Shown here: positions 24,495 through 33,014 of the stretch, in pieces
Numbering within the stretch: position 1 is the first letter of the stretch
Layout of the letters: each line of letters opens with the position of its first letter
Origin: Desulfovibrio sp. A2
Lineage (GTDB): Bacteria > Desulfobacterota > Desulfovibrionia > Desulfovibrionales > Desulfovibrionaceae
Length of the DNA: 64,000 nt
Direction: 5' to 3'
Assembly: GCF_000226255.1 (NCBI RefSeq)
Contig: NZ_AGFG01000058.1
Coordinates: 1-64,000 of the forward strand
The notes under the pieces: generated by a model
Databases searched by the model: none
The model's input: only the letters and a program-made list of their open reading frames with translations
What the model was told of the DNA's origin: nothing
Translations under genes and position numbers: made by a program

Positions 24495-26153
24495 CTATTT
24501 CAGGCGCATGTCCTCGAAGGGGATTTCCGTGTCCATGGCGCCGAAGTGCACCCCGTCCACACGGGCGGTGTGCACCACCATGCTGGTCTGGTAGGTCAGC
24601 GGCAGGTACACGGCCTGCTCGTGCAGGGTGGTCAGGATGTCGCGGTACAGGTTCTGGCGCGTGGTTTCGTCGGTGGTCAGCAGCACCTTGCCGATCCTGG
24701 CGTCGATGTCGGCCTTCATGGGCAGGCCGAGCTGTGCCTGGTAGTCGGCGTGGGTGGGCACGCGCATGCCGCTGACGAAGGAATGCGGGTCGTAGGGTGC
24801 GCCCCAGGTGTCGCCAAACACCATGCCGAACGCGCCGCTTTTCTGGCGTTCGCCGATGGCGTCTTCTTCCTCGCCGATCAGGTTGGCCTGCACGCCCACG
24901 CGGGCCAGTTCCGATTGCAGGAATTCGGCGATGGCCTTTTGCAGGGCGTCGTTGCCCACGAAGCACAGGTCGACGGACAGCGGCTTGCCGTCCTTCATGC
25001 GCGGACCCTTGGTATCCTTGGGGTTGGCGCGCTTCCAGCCTGCCTCGTCCAGCAAGGCTTCCGCCCTGGCGGTGTCGTGGGCGTAGGGGGGCAGCTTCAG
25101 GTCGCAGTAGGGGGACGTGGGCGGGAACAGGGCGTCGGCGCGCGCCTCCGCGTTCAGGAAGATGCCCTTGACCATGGCGTCCTTGTTGATGGCGTGCAGG
25201 ATGGCCTTGCGCACGGCGATGTCGGCGGTGGGGCCGCTCTTGCTGTTCAGCGCGATGACCCGGCTGGCCTGCGGCGGCGAAAGGTAGGTGGCGTAGGTGT
25301 CGCCTTTCTTCAGGGCGTCGAAGGCTTCCAGGCTGATCTGGCCGCCGCCGTGGCCGCCGCCGCCGAAGACCAGGTCAAGCTCGCCCGCCTGCAGGGCCAC
25401 CAGGCGGGTGTTGGGGTCCGGGATGACCCGGACCACGATGCGCTTGATGGCGGGCTTTTTGCCCCAGTAGGCGTCGTTGCGCTCGAATACGTCGTATTCG
25501 CCCTTGCGGGTTTCCACCAGCTTCCACGGGCCGGTGCCCACGGCCGCCTTGATGCCGTCATTGGTGTTGCCGGACGCGGGAAACGCCGAGGGCGACAGGA
25601 AGCGCACGGGCCGGATCAGCGCCAGTTCCTGCAACGTGGGGTAGTAGGCGTTTTTCAGCACCAGGCGCACGGTGCGCGCGTCGGGCGTTTCCACCTTGTC
25701 GATCTGGGCCACCAGTTCCAGCCAGTCGTGCCGGGCGCGGTTGGCCAGCACCGTCTCGAAATTCATGCGCACGGCCTTGGAATCGAAGGGCGTGCCGTCG
25801 GAAAAGGTCACGCCCTTGCGCAGCGTGAAGGTGTACACCTTGCCGTCGGGCGAGGTGGTCCAGCTTTCGGCCAGCCAGGGTTCGATGGCCCCGCCCTTGG
25901 CGTACTTGACCAGCGGCTCGTACACCATGCCCTGCGCGAACATCTGGTTGGGCGAATACTTGTGCGGATTCAGCTCGCCCACGTTGGAAGGCCAGGAATA
26001 GCGCAGGGTGTCCGCCGGGGTGTCGGCGGCGTGCGCGGCAAGGGGGGCGGCCAGGCCGCCCGCCACCATCAGGACGGCGAGCAGCGGCAGCAGAAGCGCC
26101 CGCAGCCAGTGGCGCGGGAACGGGGCGACAGCGAATGGCGACCGGGTCGGCAT
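24495..26153 (-). CDS. nikA: nickel-binding periplasmic protein NikA
   Basis: 552-residue substrate-binding protein of the SBP5 family that captures nickel (in E. coli as a Ni-histidine complex) for NikBCDE. Similarity to E. coli NikA is evident throughout: SWPSNVGELNPHKYSPNQMF (20 residues), SMVYEPLVKY-like GMVYEPLVKYA, RHDWLELVAQI, GTGPWKL, IPDPNTRLVAL, SFIGTDAL-like CFVGNDAL, LIGEEEDAI and TWGAPYDPH, whose histidine matches the nickel-liganding His416. A signal peptide (LRALLLPLLAVLMVAGG to AAHA) ends near residue 42. The start is ATG 26153, preceded by CGGAG at good spacing; ATG 26180 lacks any ribosome site. First gene of the operon. No nikR is nearby. Confidence 0.94.
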   Translation of the reverse strand: MPTRSPFAVAPFPRHWLRALLLPLLAVLMVAGGLAAPLAAHAADTPADTLRYSWPSNVGELNPHKYSPNQMFAQGMVYEPLVKYAKGGAIEPWLAESWTTSPDGKVYTFTLRKGVTFSDGTPFDSKAVRMNFETVLANRARHDWLELVAQIDKVETPDARTVRLVLKNAYYPTLQELALIRPVRFLSPSAFPASGNTNDGIKAAVGTGPWKLVETRKGEYDVFERNDAYWGKKPAIKRIVVRVIPDPNTRLVALQAGELDLVFGGGGHGGGQISLEAFDALKKGDTYATYLSPPQASRVIALNSKSGPTADIAVRKAILHAINKDAMVKGIFLNAEARADALFPPTSPYCDLKLPPYAHDTARAEALLDEAGWKRANPKDTKGPRMKDGKPLSVDLCFVGNDALQKAIAEFLQSELARVGVQANLIGEEEDAIGERQKSGAFGMVFGDTWGAPYDPHSFVSGMRVPTHADYQAQLGLPMKADIDARIGKVLLTTDETTRQNLYRDILTTLHEQAVYLPLTYQTSMVVHTARVDGVHFGAMDTEIPFEDMRLK

Positions 26154-26711
26154 GTCGTTCTCCGGAATTTGAATGTGCATTTCAGATAAAAAAAAATAAA
26201 GTGTGCCACTCCGAATGCCAGAATGGAAAATTCATGTCAACGATACAGCGGGCAGATTGCTGTTTCATTTTGTAATCCTGATGAATTTACTTGGGTTATT
26301 GCGTGGGTGGTCGCGTTGAGGCCAGCGAGGGAGATTGCACGACTGGGGGCCGGGCGTGCCTGGGGGGCGGACGGTATGCGGATGTCTTGCCGGGCTAGGG
26401 CCATCCGCAGAGCCGGTGCGGTGGGGTGTGCCCTGCGGGCACGGCTGCGCCGAGCCCGCAGGGCGGGGAAGGGGGACATGATATTTCCGCCAGAGGATGC
26501 GGTAACGCGTTCATACGGTGTGCGGCAGATGTGCAATGGGACACAGTAAAACGCAGAAACGGTCACGAATTTTCAGGACGTACGGAAGTCACGATAGTTT
26601 TATTATGCATGACTCTTCATAGGTGGTATCTTGTATGCATGAATTCCCCTGCGACGAACCGTTCGCGCAGGAAATTGCATATCCACGCACAGTCATGACA
26701 GGAGAACCATC
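26154..26711. other. divergent regulatory region nikA / mop
   Basis: About 560 bp with no supported gene. Minus-strand TTGACA (26237-26242 on the plus strand as TGTCAA) lies upstream of nikA but lacks a good -10. A direct repeat TATGCATGA occurs at 26604-26612 and 26634-26642 (30-bp period), about 70-100 bp before mop. No canonical NikR or ModE site was recognised. Confidence 0.45.
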
Positions 26712-26921
26712 ATGAAAGTCAGCGCTCGCAACCTGATTCCCGGCAAGGTCAAGGAAATCACCGTCGGTGCCGTGAACTCGGAAGTGATCATCGAAGTGGC
26801 CCCCGGCATCGAGATGGTGTCCATCATCACCAAGCGCTCTGTGGAAGGCATGGACCTCAAGAAGGGCTCGGACGTGAAGGCCATGGTCAAGGCCTCCAAC
26901 GTCATGATTGTCACCGACTAG
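26712..26921 (+). CDS. mop: molbindin (Mop/TOBE-domain molybdate/tungstate-binding protein)
   Basis: 69-residue single Mop domain, an oxyanion-binding protein thought to store or buffer molybdate or tungstate in the cytoplasm as an oligomer. The sequence follows the family closely: MKVSARNLIPGKVKEI, VNSEVIIEV, ITKRSVEGMDLKKGSDV and KASNVMIVTD. Sulfate reducers need Mo/W for formate dehydrogenases, which fits. GGAGA lies about 8 nt before the ATG. It is a single-gene transcript: a strong terminator follows at 27051. The neighbouring nickel importer may reflect shared metal-enzyme needs but not an operon. Confidence 0.93.
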   Translation: MKVSARNLIPGKVKEITVGAVNSEVIIEVAPGIEMVSIITKRSVEGMDLKKGSDVKAMVKASNVMIVTD

Positions 26922-27050
26922 CACGTTCGGCGGGGAGAGCGCGGCATTTCGCCGCCAGGCCCCGCCAGCATCAAGCGGCGCTCTGCGGAACGCCAAGTTG
27001 ACCCGAGGCGTGCCCGCTGACGCCTGATATCCTCTGATGCAAAGACGGCG

Positions 27051-27083
27051 AAGCCCCCGCTCCGAATGGAGCGGGGGCTTTTG
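27051..27083 (+). terminator. terminator after mop
   Basis: 13-bp perfect stem (27051-27063 with 27068-27080), GAAT loop, then TTTT overlapping the stem end. The strand-symmetric stem could also stop minus-strand transcription. Confidence 0.85.
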
Positions 27084-27170
27084 CGCGTGCCGGGTAGGGT
27101 GCGCTGCCGTGTCAAACGTCGCGCGCGCGTACACCACGGGCGGCCGATGCGCCCGGTGTCGCGATAACGC

Positions 27171-27203
27171 AAAAAAGGGTTGGAACGTCTGTTCCAACCC
27201 TTT
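27171..27203 (-). terminator. terminator of tRNA-Phe
   Basis: 12-bp perfect stem (27175-27186 with 27191-27202), 4-nt loop, and T6 on the minus strand, 11 bp after the tRNA 3' end. Confidence 0.88.
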
Positions 27204-27213
27204 GCTGTCTGCG

Positions 27214-27289
27214 TGGTGCCGAGGGAGAGAATTGAACTCCCGACACGGGGATTTTCAGTCCCCTGCTCTACCAACTGAGCTACCTCGGC
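27214..27289 (-). tRNA. tRNA-Phe (GAA)
   Basis: 76-nt tRNA on the minus strand with encoded CCA. The acceptor stem is GCCGAGG / CCTCGGC, the D-arm TAGCTCAGTTGGTAGAGC, the anticodon loop CTGAAAA (anticodon GAA) on a GGGGA/TCCCC stem, and the T-loop TTCAATT. Promoter at 27303-27331 and terminator at 27171-27203. Confidence 0.97.
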
Positions 27290-27302
27290 GTCGCGGAGAA
27301 CC

Positions 27303-27331
27303 TGAATAGGCAAAATGGATGGGCTTGGCAA
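27303..27331 (-). promoter_or_regulatory. promoter of tRNA-Phe
   Basis: Minus strand TTGCCA (27331-27326), 17-bp spacer, TATTCA (27308-27303), about 13 nt before the mature 5' end. Confidence 0.6.
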
Positions 27332-27375
27332 GCACTTTTTGCCACGAGCATGATTTTTGTGACCGACCGGGAGCG

Positions 27376-27392
27376 GGGGACTGAAAATCCCC
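27376..27392 (+). repeat. inverted copy of tRNA-Phe anticodon arm
   Basis: 17 nt identical to the anticodon stem-loop of the tRNA-Phe gene 90 bp away (27247-27263), in the opposite orientation, followed by CTTGGGTCCGGGT, which does not match the tRNA. Possibly a relic of an integrated element or a tRNA fragment. Confidence 0.6.
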
Positions 27393-27535
27393 TTGGGTCC
27401 GGGTGGCTGGCTTGTGCAATTGGGACCGGGCTGCGGTGGCAACGCAGCGGATCGTGCCCGCGCAGGTTTGGGCTGCCCTGAGCAGAACCGGCGTCTCGGG
27501 GCGTCGCCGTCGCCGCCGGTGTTTTCCGTCCCACG

Positions 27536-28111
27536 CTACAGCAGCATGCGCTTGGCTTGGCGCATGGCGTTGCGGCAGTCGCACACGAAGCGGAAGGCCG
27601 CCCGGTGCCGGGGCGTTGCATCGCGCGGCAGCGCGCCCGTTTCGGCCCATTTGAACAGGTCGTCCATGGGCGCGGCCACACTGAACCAGAAGCCCTGCTC
27701 CATGGGCACCGGGCTGTGCGCGTAGTGGCCGAACAGGATGCGGTCGTCCACGATGACGCACGGCGCGCAGGGCAGGGCGTGGGTTTCGTACACCTCCACC
27801 AGCCCTTCGTGGCGGGCGGCCAGCCGCACGATGAAATCGCGGGAGGCGGCGAACTCGTGCTCCATCTGCACCGCCGTCAGGTCCGGCCGCAGGGCGTGCA
27901 GGAATTCGTCCACCCAGTTCCGGCGAGAGGTCAGCGGCACGGTGATCACCTGCAACCGCCGGAAGGCGGGCTGGGTGAGGGCGGTGTGCAGCGCCTCGGC
28001 CAGCGCGGGCATGCGGCCGAATTCGGCGTACAGGGCCATGTGCAGCACGATGCGCTGGCGGGCCTCCGCCAGTACCTGCGGCAGGCTTGCGGTATGCAGG
28101 CCGACGTACAT
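27536..28111 (-). CDS. protein of unknown function (possible degenerate PLD-like fold)
   Basis: 191 residues, soluble, not recognised. Visible points: ALYAEFGRMPAL, PLTSRRNWVDEFL, and a segment LPCAPCVIVDDRILFGHYAH that recalls the VDD..xxGS strand of phospholipase D-like domains but lacks an HKD motif. The C-terminus has a CDCRNAMRQAKRM helix with two cysteines. It begins 6 bp after the stop of the SDR gene upstream (28118) and in the same direction, so they form an operon; a role linked to that oxidoreductase is possible but not shown. The start at ATG 28111 has a weak GAGTAACG upstream. Confidence 0.65.
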   Translation of the reverse strand: MYVGLHTASLPQVLAEARQRIVLHMALYAEFGRMPALAEALHTALTQPAFRRLQVITVPLTSRRNWVDEFLHALRPDLTAVQMEHEFAASRDFIVRLAARHEGLVEVYETHALPCAPCVIVDDRILFGHYAHSPVPMEQGFWFSVAAPMDDLFKWAETGALPRDATPRHRAAFRFVCDCRNAMRQAKRMLL

Positions 28112-28117
28112 CCGTCG

Positions 28118-29002
28118 TTACTCCTCGTAGATCATCCGGCGGGTCATGCCGCCGTCCACCAGCCAGTTCTGCCCGGTGACGAACCCGGCGTCGTCCCCGG
28201 CCAGAAAGGCCACCAGCGCGGCCACGTCGCGCGCCTCGCCCACGCGGCCCACGGGGTGCTGGGCGCGGTCTGCGTCCGCATGCACCGGCGTTTCGCGCAG
28301 CGCAGCCTTGCGCAGGTGGCGCACCTCTATCCAGCCCGGCGAGATGCAGTTTACCCGCACCTCGGGGCCAAGGCTCACGGCCAGGGCGTGTGTCAGGGCC
28401 ACAAGCCCCCCTTTGGACGCGGCGTAGGCTTCGGTGTGCGGCTCGGACTGCACGGCGCGGGTGGAGGCGATGTTCACCACCGCCCCGCGCGCGGCCCGCA
28501 AGTGGGGCGCGGCGGCGCGCACCATGCGCATCGGGCCGGTCAGGTTCACGGCCAGCACGCGTTGCCAGCGGTCCATGTCCATGGTGTCCACGGTCCCGGA
28601 ATGGGGATTGGCGATGCCCGCGTTGTTTACCAGCAGGTGCAGCCCGCCGAAGCGGGTCACCGTAACGGCCACGCAGCGGTCGGCATCGGCCTGATCGGCC
28701 ACGCTGCCGTGCAGGGTCAGCAGGGGATGGGCTGGGGGACGGGGCGTTGCCGGGGCATCTGGACGTGCGGGAAAAGGTGCGCCGTTGTCAGCGAGCAACT
28801 CGGGGGCCAATGCGTCAGCCAGTTCGGCCAACGCCTCGGCGTCGGCGTCCATGGCGGCCACGCGCATGCCGCAGGCCAGCAGGTGTTCCACGATGCCCCT
28901 TCCGATGCCCTGCGCGCCGCCGGTGACCAGCGCCACGCGGCCCGCCAGCGGATGGGCGCGGGTGAAGGCGTTGGGTTCCGGAGAATGGGCGGGATGGTCC
29001 AT
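28118..29002 (-). CDS. short-chain dehydrogenase/reductase (SDR)
   Basis: 294-residue classical SDR, an NAD(P)-dependent oxidoreductase of the cytoplasm. Motifs: cofactor loop TGGAQGIGRG near residue 28, NNAGIANPH, catalytic Ser in NIASTRAV and YAASKGG (Tyr/Lys pair), then SPGWIEV and the C-terminal GQNWLVDGGMT. An insertion of about 25 residues rich in Pro/Ala (APFPARPDAPATPRPPAHP) sits between beta strands. The aspartate in AAMDADAEAL suggests NAD preference. ATG 29002 follows AGGAG by 5-6 nt; an upstream ATG would extend into a non-conserved region. The substrate is unknown. First gene of a pair with the unknown protein at 27536. Confidence 0.88.
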   Translation of the reverse strand: MDHPAHSPEPNAFTRAHPLAGRVALVTGGAQGIGRGIVEHLLACGMRVAAMDADAEALAELADALAPELLADNGAPFPARPDAPATPRPPAHPLLTLHGSVADQADADRCVAVTVTRFGGLHLLVNNAGIANPHSGTVDTMDMDRWQRVLAVNLTGPMRMVRAAAPHLRAARGAVVNIASTRAVQSEPHTEAYAASKGGLVALTHALAVSLGPEVRVNCISPGWIEVRHLRKAALRETPVHADADRAQHPVGRVGEARDVAALVAFLAGDDAGFVTGQNWLVDGGMTRRMIYEE

Positions 29003-29135
29003 GGGGCTCCTGCGGCGGCGGGCAGGCGCGGTCCATGCGGTGTATTCTGTCTGGACGACCGCGACGCGCCACCGGCGCTCGGGCATTCTAGCCCGCCCGC
29101 GCGGACGTGGCAACCGCGTGGCCCGTCACCCCCAG

Positions 29136-29729
29136 TCACCACCAGTGCCGGGGGTAGCGCCGCCCGCGCGGAATGTTGTTCACCAGCAGGGCCACCACCA
29201 GCAGGGCGGCGGCCCCGGCGGCCACCGGAACCACGGCGTACTTGTAGCCCAGCGCCTGTATCTGCGGGCTGCCGGTGACGGCGATGAGCGCCGTGGCCCC
29301 GCCCGGCGGGTGCAGGGTGTCGGTAAGGTGCATCAGCGCGATAGCGGCGGCCACGGCCACGGCCGGGGCCAGCCAGGCGGTGGCGGCGACCTCCCCCCCT
29401 GACGCTGCGGGTACGCCAAGGTTGCGCGCCACGAACACCCCCACCAGCGCGGACAGCACGTGCCCGCCCAGCAGGTTGCGCGGCTGGGAAAAGGGCGCGC
29501 CTGGTGCGCCGTAGGCCAGCACCGCCGATGCCCCGAACGAGCCGATGAGCACGAAGCCGTCGCCCGGCGCGGCCACCCGGTCGCACAGCCAGGCCACCAC
29601 CCCGATGCCGCACAGCGCGCCGATGAACGACCACAGGGTTTCGGAAACATCGGGCTTGGGCAGCAGGCCCAGCAGGCCGGGGCGGCAGCCGTCGCGGCCG
29701 CAGCCGCACATCTTGCGGAAGTAGTCCAT
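29136..29729 (-). CDS. HPP-family integral membrane protein
   Basis: 197-residue membrane protein with about five helices. It carries the naming motif HPPGGATALIA near residue 150, as well as SFGASAVLAYG and QPRNLLGGHVLSA, all typical of the HPP family. Some members of this family have been linked to nitrite transport in chloroplasts and cyanobacteria; whether that holds here is unknown, though an nrfHA operon is present in this window. The N-terminus has an extra cysteine cluster KMCGCGRDGC before the first helix. ATG 29729 is chosen as the first methionine close to the conserved part; an earlier GTG or ATG to 29828 is possible. Confidence 0.85.
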   Translation of the reverse strand: MDYFRKMCGCGRDGCRPGLLGLLPKPDVSETLWSFIGALCGIGVVAWLCDRVAAPGDGFVLIGSFGASAVLAYGAPGAPFSQPRNLLGGHVLSALVGVFVARNLGVPAASGGEVAATAWLAPAVAVAAAIALMHLTDTLHPPGGATALIAVTGSPQIQALGYKYAVVPVAAGAAALLVVALLVNNIPRGRRYPRHWW

Positions 29730-30195
29730 GGTGTCGCCGGGTGGGAGGATGGGGGATGGAGTGGAACAGGCCGGGGTGGCGCAGCCGCCGGGGCCGCCGC
29801 AAAGGGCATGGCCGCAGACTACCCGCAACCCGCCACGGCCGCCGTGACCGGCGTCACATCAACGGGGAGGGGGGCGGATTGTGCTGTATCACCATGAAAA
29901 GGAACAAGTTGTCGTGACAATGTGCAGACAGCCCCCGGCAACCCGTCGGGCACCCGTCGATAACCTGCGGGGATGGCCAGCTTTTTTGCCCTCGGCCACG
30001 ACGGCGTTGTTTTCCACAGTTTTCATCAACATGTGAATTTCTGTGCATCATGCCGACATGAAACAACTTTAAAAAATATTCTTGCCAACCCGAATCGCGC
30101 GGGCTATGGCCGAATCCTGCAAATCCATCGGGCGTCGCGCTCCTTCTCCGGGGGGCCGCGCACACCGCACGCCACGATACCAAGGAGCCCACCAC
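29730..30195. other. divergent spacer HPP gene / PaaK-like ligase
   Basis: No supported gene. Contains an AT-rich stretch at 30000-30090 likely to hold the promoter of the ligase gene, and one TTTTCCACA word (30010-30018). Confidence 0.45.
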
Positions 30196-31461
30196 ATGAC
30201 CCGCAAGGACCGTACCGAAGGCATCTACAGCCGCCGCGAGGTGCTCGACGAGAGCGAACGCAGGCAATACTACCTCATTCAGCTGAAAGACCTGCTTTCC
30301 TACGCCTACCGCTATTCCGAGGACGTGAAGAAGCGCTTCGACCGCGCCCAGTTCAACGTGGAGAAGTTCAAGACCCTCACGGACCTCAAGCACATCCCCA
30401 TCCTCAAGAAGAAGGAACTCATCTTCCTCCAGTCCATGGGGCCGCGCCTTGGCGGGCTGTTGACCAAGGACCTTGGCGAGCTGAAGCGCGTGTTCCTGTC
30501 GCCCGGCCCCATCTTCGACCCCGAAGACCGCGCCGACGACTACTGGGGCTACACCGAGGCCTTCTATTCCGTGGGCTTCCGCCCCGGCGACGTGGCCCAG
30601 ATCACCTTCAACTACCACCTCGCCCCGGCGGGCCTGATGTTCGAGGAACCCCTGCGCAACCTTGGCTGCGCCGTGGTGCCCGCTGGCCCCGGCAACGCGG
30701 CCACGCAGCTCGAGATCATGTCCAAGCTGCGCGTGTCGGGCTACGTGGGCACGCCCAGCTACCTCTTGCACCTTGCCCAGAAGGCCGAGGAAAAGGGCAT
30801 GAACCTGCGCAAGGACCTGTTCCTTGAAGTGGGCTTCGTCACCGGCGAAAAATTCTCCGAAAAGCTGCGCGCGCAGCTCGAGAAGAAGTTCGACCTGATC
30901 ATGCGCCAGGGCTACGGCACTGCGGACGTGGGCTGCATCGGCTACGAATGCTTCCACAAGACCGGCCTGCACATCGCCAACCGCTGCTACGTGGAAATCT
31001 GTCATCCGGACACCGGCATTCCGCTGAAGGACGGCGAAGTGGGCGAAATCGTGGTCACGGCCTTCAACAAGACCTATCCGCTGATCCGCCTGGCCACCGG
31101 CGACCTGTCGTACATCGACCGTTCTCCCTGCCCCTGCGGCCGCACCAGCCCCCGCCTTGGCTCCATCGTGGGCCGCGTGGACACCACCGCGCGCATCAAG
31201 GGCATGTTCGTGTACCCGCACCAGGTGGAGCAGGTCATGTCGCGCTTCGAGGAAATCAAGCGCTGGCAGATTGAGGTCACCAACCCCGGCGGCATCGACG
31301 AAATGACCCTGTTCATCGAGGCCAGCAACTTCAAGCGCGAGGACGAACTGCTCCATCAGTTCCGCGAGAAGATCAAGCTGCGCCCGGAACTGAAGATCCT
31401 CGCGCCCGGCACCCTGCCCCCGCAGATCCGTCCCATCGAGGACAAGCGGGTATGGGACTAG
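30196..31461 (+). CDS. phenylacetate-CoA ligase (PaaK) family AMP-forming ligase
   Basis: 421-residue member of the PaaK group of adenylate-forming enzymes, which activate an aryl or other carboxylic acid with ATP and CoA. Visible elements: RAQFNVEKFKTLTDL, a short TEAFYSVGF region in place of a strong P-loop, MRQGYGTADVGCIGYEC (adenine-binding), and the hinge/C-terminal ATGDLSYIDRSPCPCGRTSP with GRVDTTARIKGMFVYP. The CPCGR pair is typical of PaaK. ATG 30196 follows AAGGAG by 8 nt; earlier ATGs lack one. In sulfate-reducing bacteria many copies exist and the acid substrate cannot be read from the sequence. The next gene starts inside its last codons. Confidence 0.88.
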   Translation: MTRKDRTEGIYSRREVLDESERRQYYLIQLKDLLSYAYRYSEDVKKRFDRAQFNVEKFKTLTDLKHIPILKKKELIFLQSMGPRLGGLLTKDLGELKRVFLSPGPIFDPEDRADDYWGYTEAFYSVGFRPGDVAQITFNYHLAPAGLMFEEPLRNLGCAVVPAGPGNAATQLEIMSKLRVSGYVGTPSYLLHLAQKAEEKGMNLRKDLFLEVGFVTGEKFSEKLRAQLEKKFDLIMRQGYGTADVGCIGYECFHKTGLHIANRCYVEICHPDTGIPLKDGEVGEIVVTAFNKTYPLIRLATGDLSYIDRSPCPCGRTSPRLGSIVGRVDTTARIKGMFVYPHQVEQVMSRFEEIKRWQIEVTNPGGIDEMTLFIEASNFKREDELLHQFREKIKLRPELKILAPGTLPPQIRPIEDKRVWD

Positions 31462-33014
31462 CCGGAACCCGGAATGTCGCCCGGCATATGGGCGGACGCG
31501 GGGCGGGAAGCTTCCTGCCCTGCGTGCCGCTGCTTCTGCTCGTGCTGCTGGCGGGCGGCTGCGCCGTGGCGCGGCCGTCCGACAGCGGCATCACGGCGCG
31601 TGCGCCCGTTGCCGCTCCGGTAACCGCAACGACGGCCGCGACAGCAACCACACCGGAGGCCGCGCGCATGGGCATGACCACTCCCCGCCTGCCCGACGGC
31701 GCGCTGGTAACGGTGACCGCGTCCGGCGAAATCCGTCCTGTCGACCCAACTGACGCCGCCCGCCAGGCCTTGCGCCACGACTACATCCTGCTTGGCGAAT
31801 CGCACACCAGCGCGTGCGACCACCGGGCGCAGGCCGCGTTCATCGCCGCCCTGCTGGCGGAAGGCGCGCGCCCGGCCATCGGCCTTGAAATGGTGCCCCG
31901 GGACGGGCAGCCCGCGCTGGACGAATTTTCGCGGGGGGCCACCCCGCTGGCAAAGCTTCCCGACGCCCTCGACTGGGGCAAGACGTGGGGCTACGACTTT
32001 GAACTGTACAGGCCCGTGTTTGCCGTGGCCGACTGGGCGCGCCTGCCCGTGCACGGCCTGAACGTGCCGCAGCGCGTTGTGCGCCAGGTGAGCCGGGGCG
32101 GGCTGGAATCCGTGGCCGAGGCCGACCGCGCCTGGCTGCCGCCGTCCATCATCGCGCCCGCGCCGGAGCAGCGCGCCACGTTGACCGCCATCTTCCGCGA
32201 GCACGCGGCCATGCGGGCAGGGCGGGCCGAGGGTGCGAAGGGCGTGACCAAGGATACCGCGCCGCAGGGCGGAACCCCCGCCATGCCGCAGGGTGGGCCA
32301 GCCGCCACTCCGGCACAGGCCGTGCCCGCCGCGCCGTCTGCCCCTGCCGTGGCTGGCCCCGTTCCGGCAACGGACAACGACGCCGCAGCCCTCGAACGGT
32401 TCCTGCTGGTGCAGTCGTTGTGGGATTCGGCCATGGCCCACGAGGCCGTGCGGGTGCGCGTGGCCCACGGCGGCCCCGTGGTCATCCTGGCCGGTGGCGG
32501 GCACGTGGAATTCGGTTGGGGCATCGCCCGGCGCATCCGGTTGCTGGATCCCGACGCCCGCGTGCTGCTGGTGATGCCGTGGCGCATCGCCCCGGACGCG
32601 GAGGGTGCCTCTCCGGCCGCCGGGAACAGGCCCGCAGCAGCGGCGGACGCCCCGCCCGATGCGGCGCAGGCCGATCTTTTCTGGGTGTGCCGGGCCGAGC
32701 CGGAACCGCCGCGCCCCATGCCCGGCATGCGCGGCGAGGACGGCCCCGCGCGTCCCCGTCTGGGCCTGCTGTTGCAGCAGGAAGCGGAAGGCGCGCGCGT
32801 GCAGCAGGTGGAGCCCGGCTCCGTGGCCGAGCGCGCCGGGTTTCGCCCGGGCGATCTCATCCTGCGCGTGGGTGACCGCGTGGTGGATTCCATGCGCGTG
32901 CTGCACGAGGCGGGCGCGGCGGCCGTGGCGGGCGGGCAGGACGTGAGCTTCACGGTGCGCGGCCCCGGTGATGCCGACGGCGAACGGGTGCTGACCGTGC
33001 CCGGCCTGAAGTAG
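31452..33014 (+). CDS. ChaN-like (Tiki/haem-binding) lipoprotein with C-terminal PDZ domain
   Basis: 520 residues with a lipoprotein signal (LLLLVLLAGGC, lipidated Cys near residue 37). The central domain is ChaN/Tiki-like: YILLGESHTSACDH near residue 110, GLEMVPRDGQ, and after a long Ala/Pro insertion VVILAGGGHVEFGWG with the second histidine. Members are described as haem-binding, iron-related lipoproteins, and the fold is related to metallo-peptidases of the Tiki/TraB group. The C-terminus (about 430-515) is a PDZ domain: RLGLLLQQEAEG, VEPGSVAERAGFRPGDLIL, DRVV. The gene overlaps the ligase by 10 bases and is likely co-transcribed. The fused PDZ suggests binding of peptide termini. The true function is uncertain. 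Confidence 0.8.
   Translation: MGLAGTRNVARHMGGRGAGSFLPCVPLLLLVLLAGGCAVARPSDSGITARAPVAAPVTATTAATATTPEAARMGMTTPRLPDGALVTVTASGEIRPVDPTDAARQALRHDYILLGESHTSACDHRAQAAFIAALLAEGARPAIGLEMVPRDGQPALDEFSRGATPLAKLPDALDWGKTWGYDFELYRPVFAVADWARLPVHGLNVPQRVVRQVSRGGLESVAEADRAWLPPSIIAPAPEQRATLTAIFREHAAMRAGRAEGAKGVTKDTAPQGGTPAMPQGGPAATPAQAVPAAPSAPAVAGPVPATDNDAAALERFLLVQSLWDSAMAHEAVRVRVAHGGPVVILAGGGHVEFGWGIARRIRLLDPDARVLLVMPWRIAPDAEGASPAAGNRPAAAADAPPDAAQADLFWVCRAEPEPPRPMPGMRGEDGPARPRLGLLLQQEAEGARVQQVEPGSVAERAGFRPGDLILRVGDRVVDSMRVLHEAGAAAVAGGQDVSFTVRGPGDADGERVLTVPGLK

Noticed and set aside
26200..26300. NikR operator upstream of nikA
   Set aside because: No GTATGA-N16-TCATAC or GTGTTAC-type inverted pair could be found by eye, so no site is claimed.
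27376..27392. A second, complete tRNA gene
   Set aside because: Only the anticodon arm matches; no acceptor, D- or T-arm can be formed.
30010..30018. TTTTCCACA as a DnaA box or replication origin
   Set aside because: Only one box; no cluster, no AT-rich unwinding element with repeats and no dnaA/dnaN nearby.
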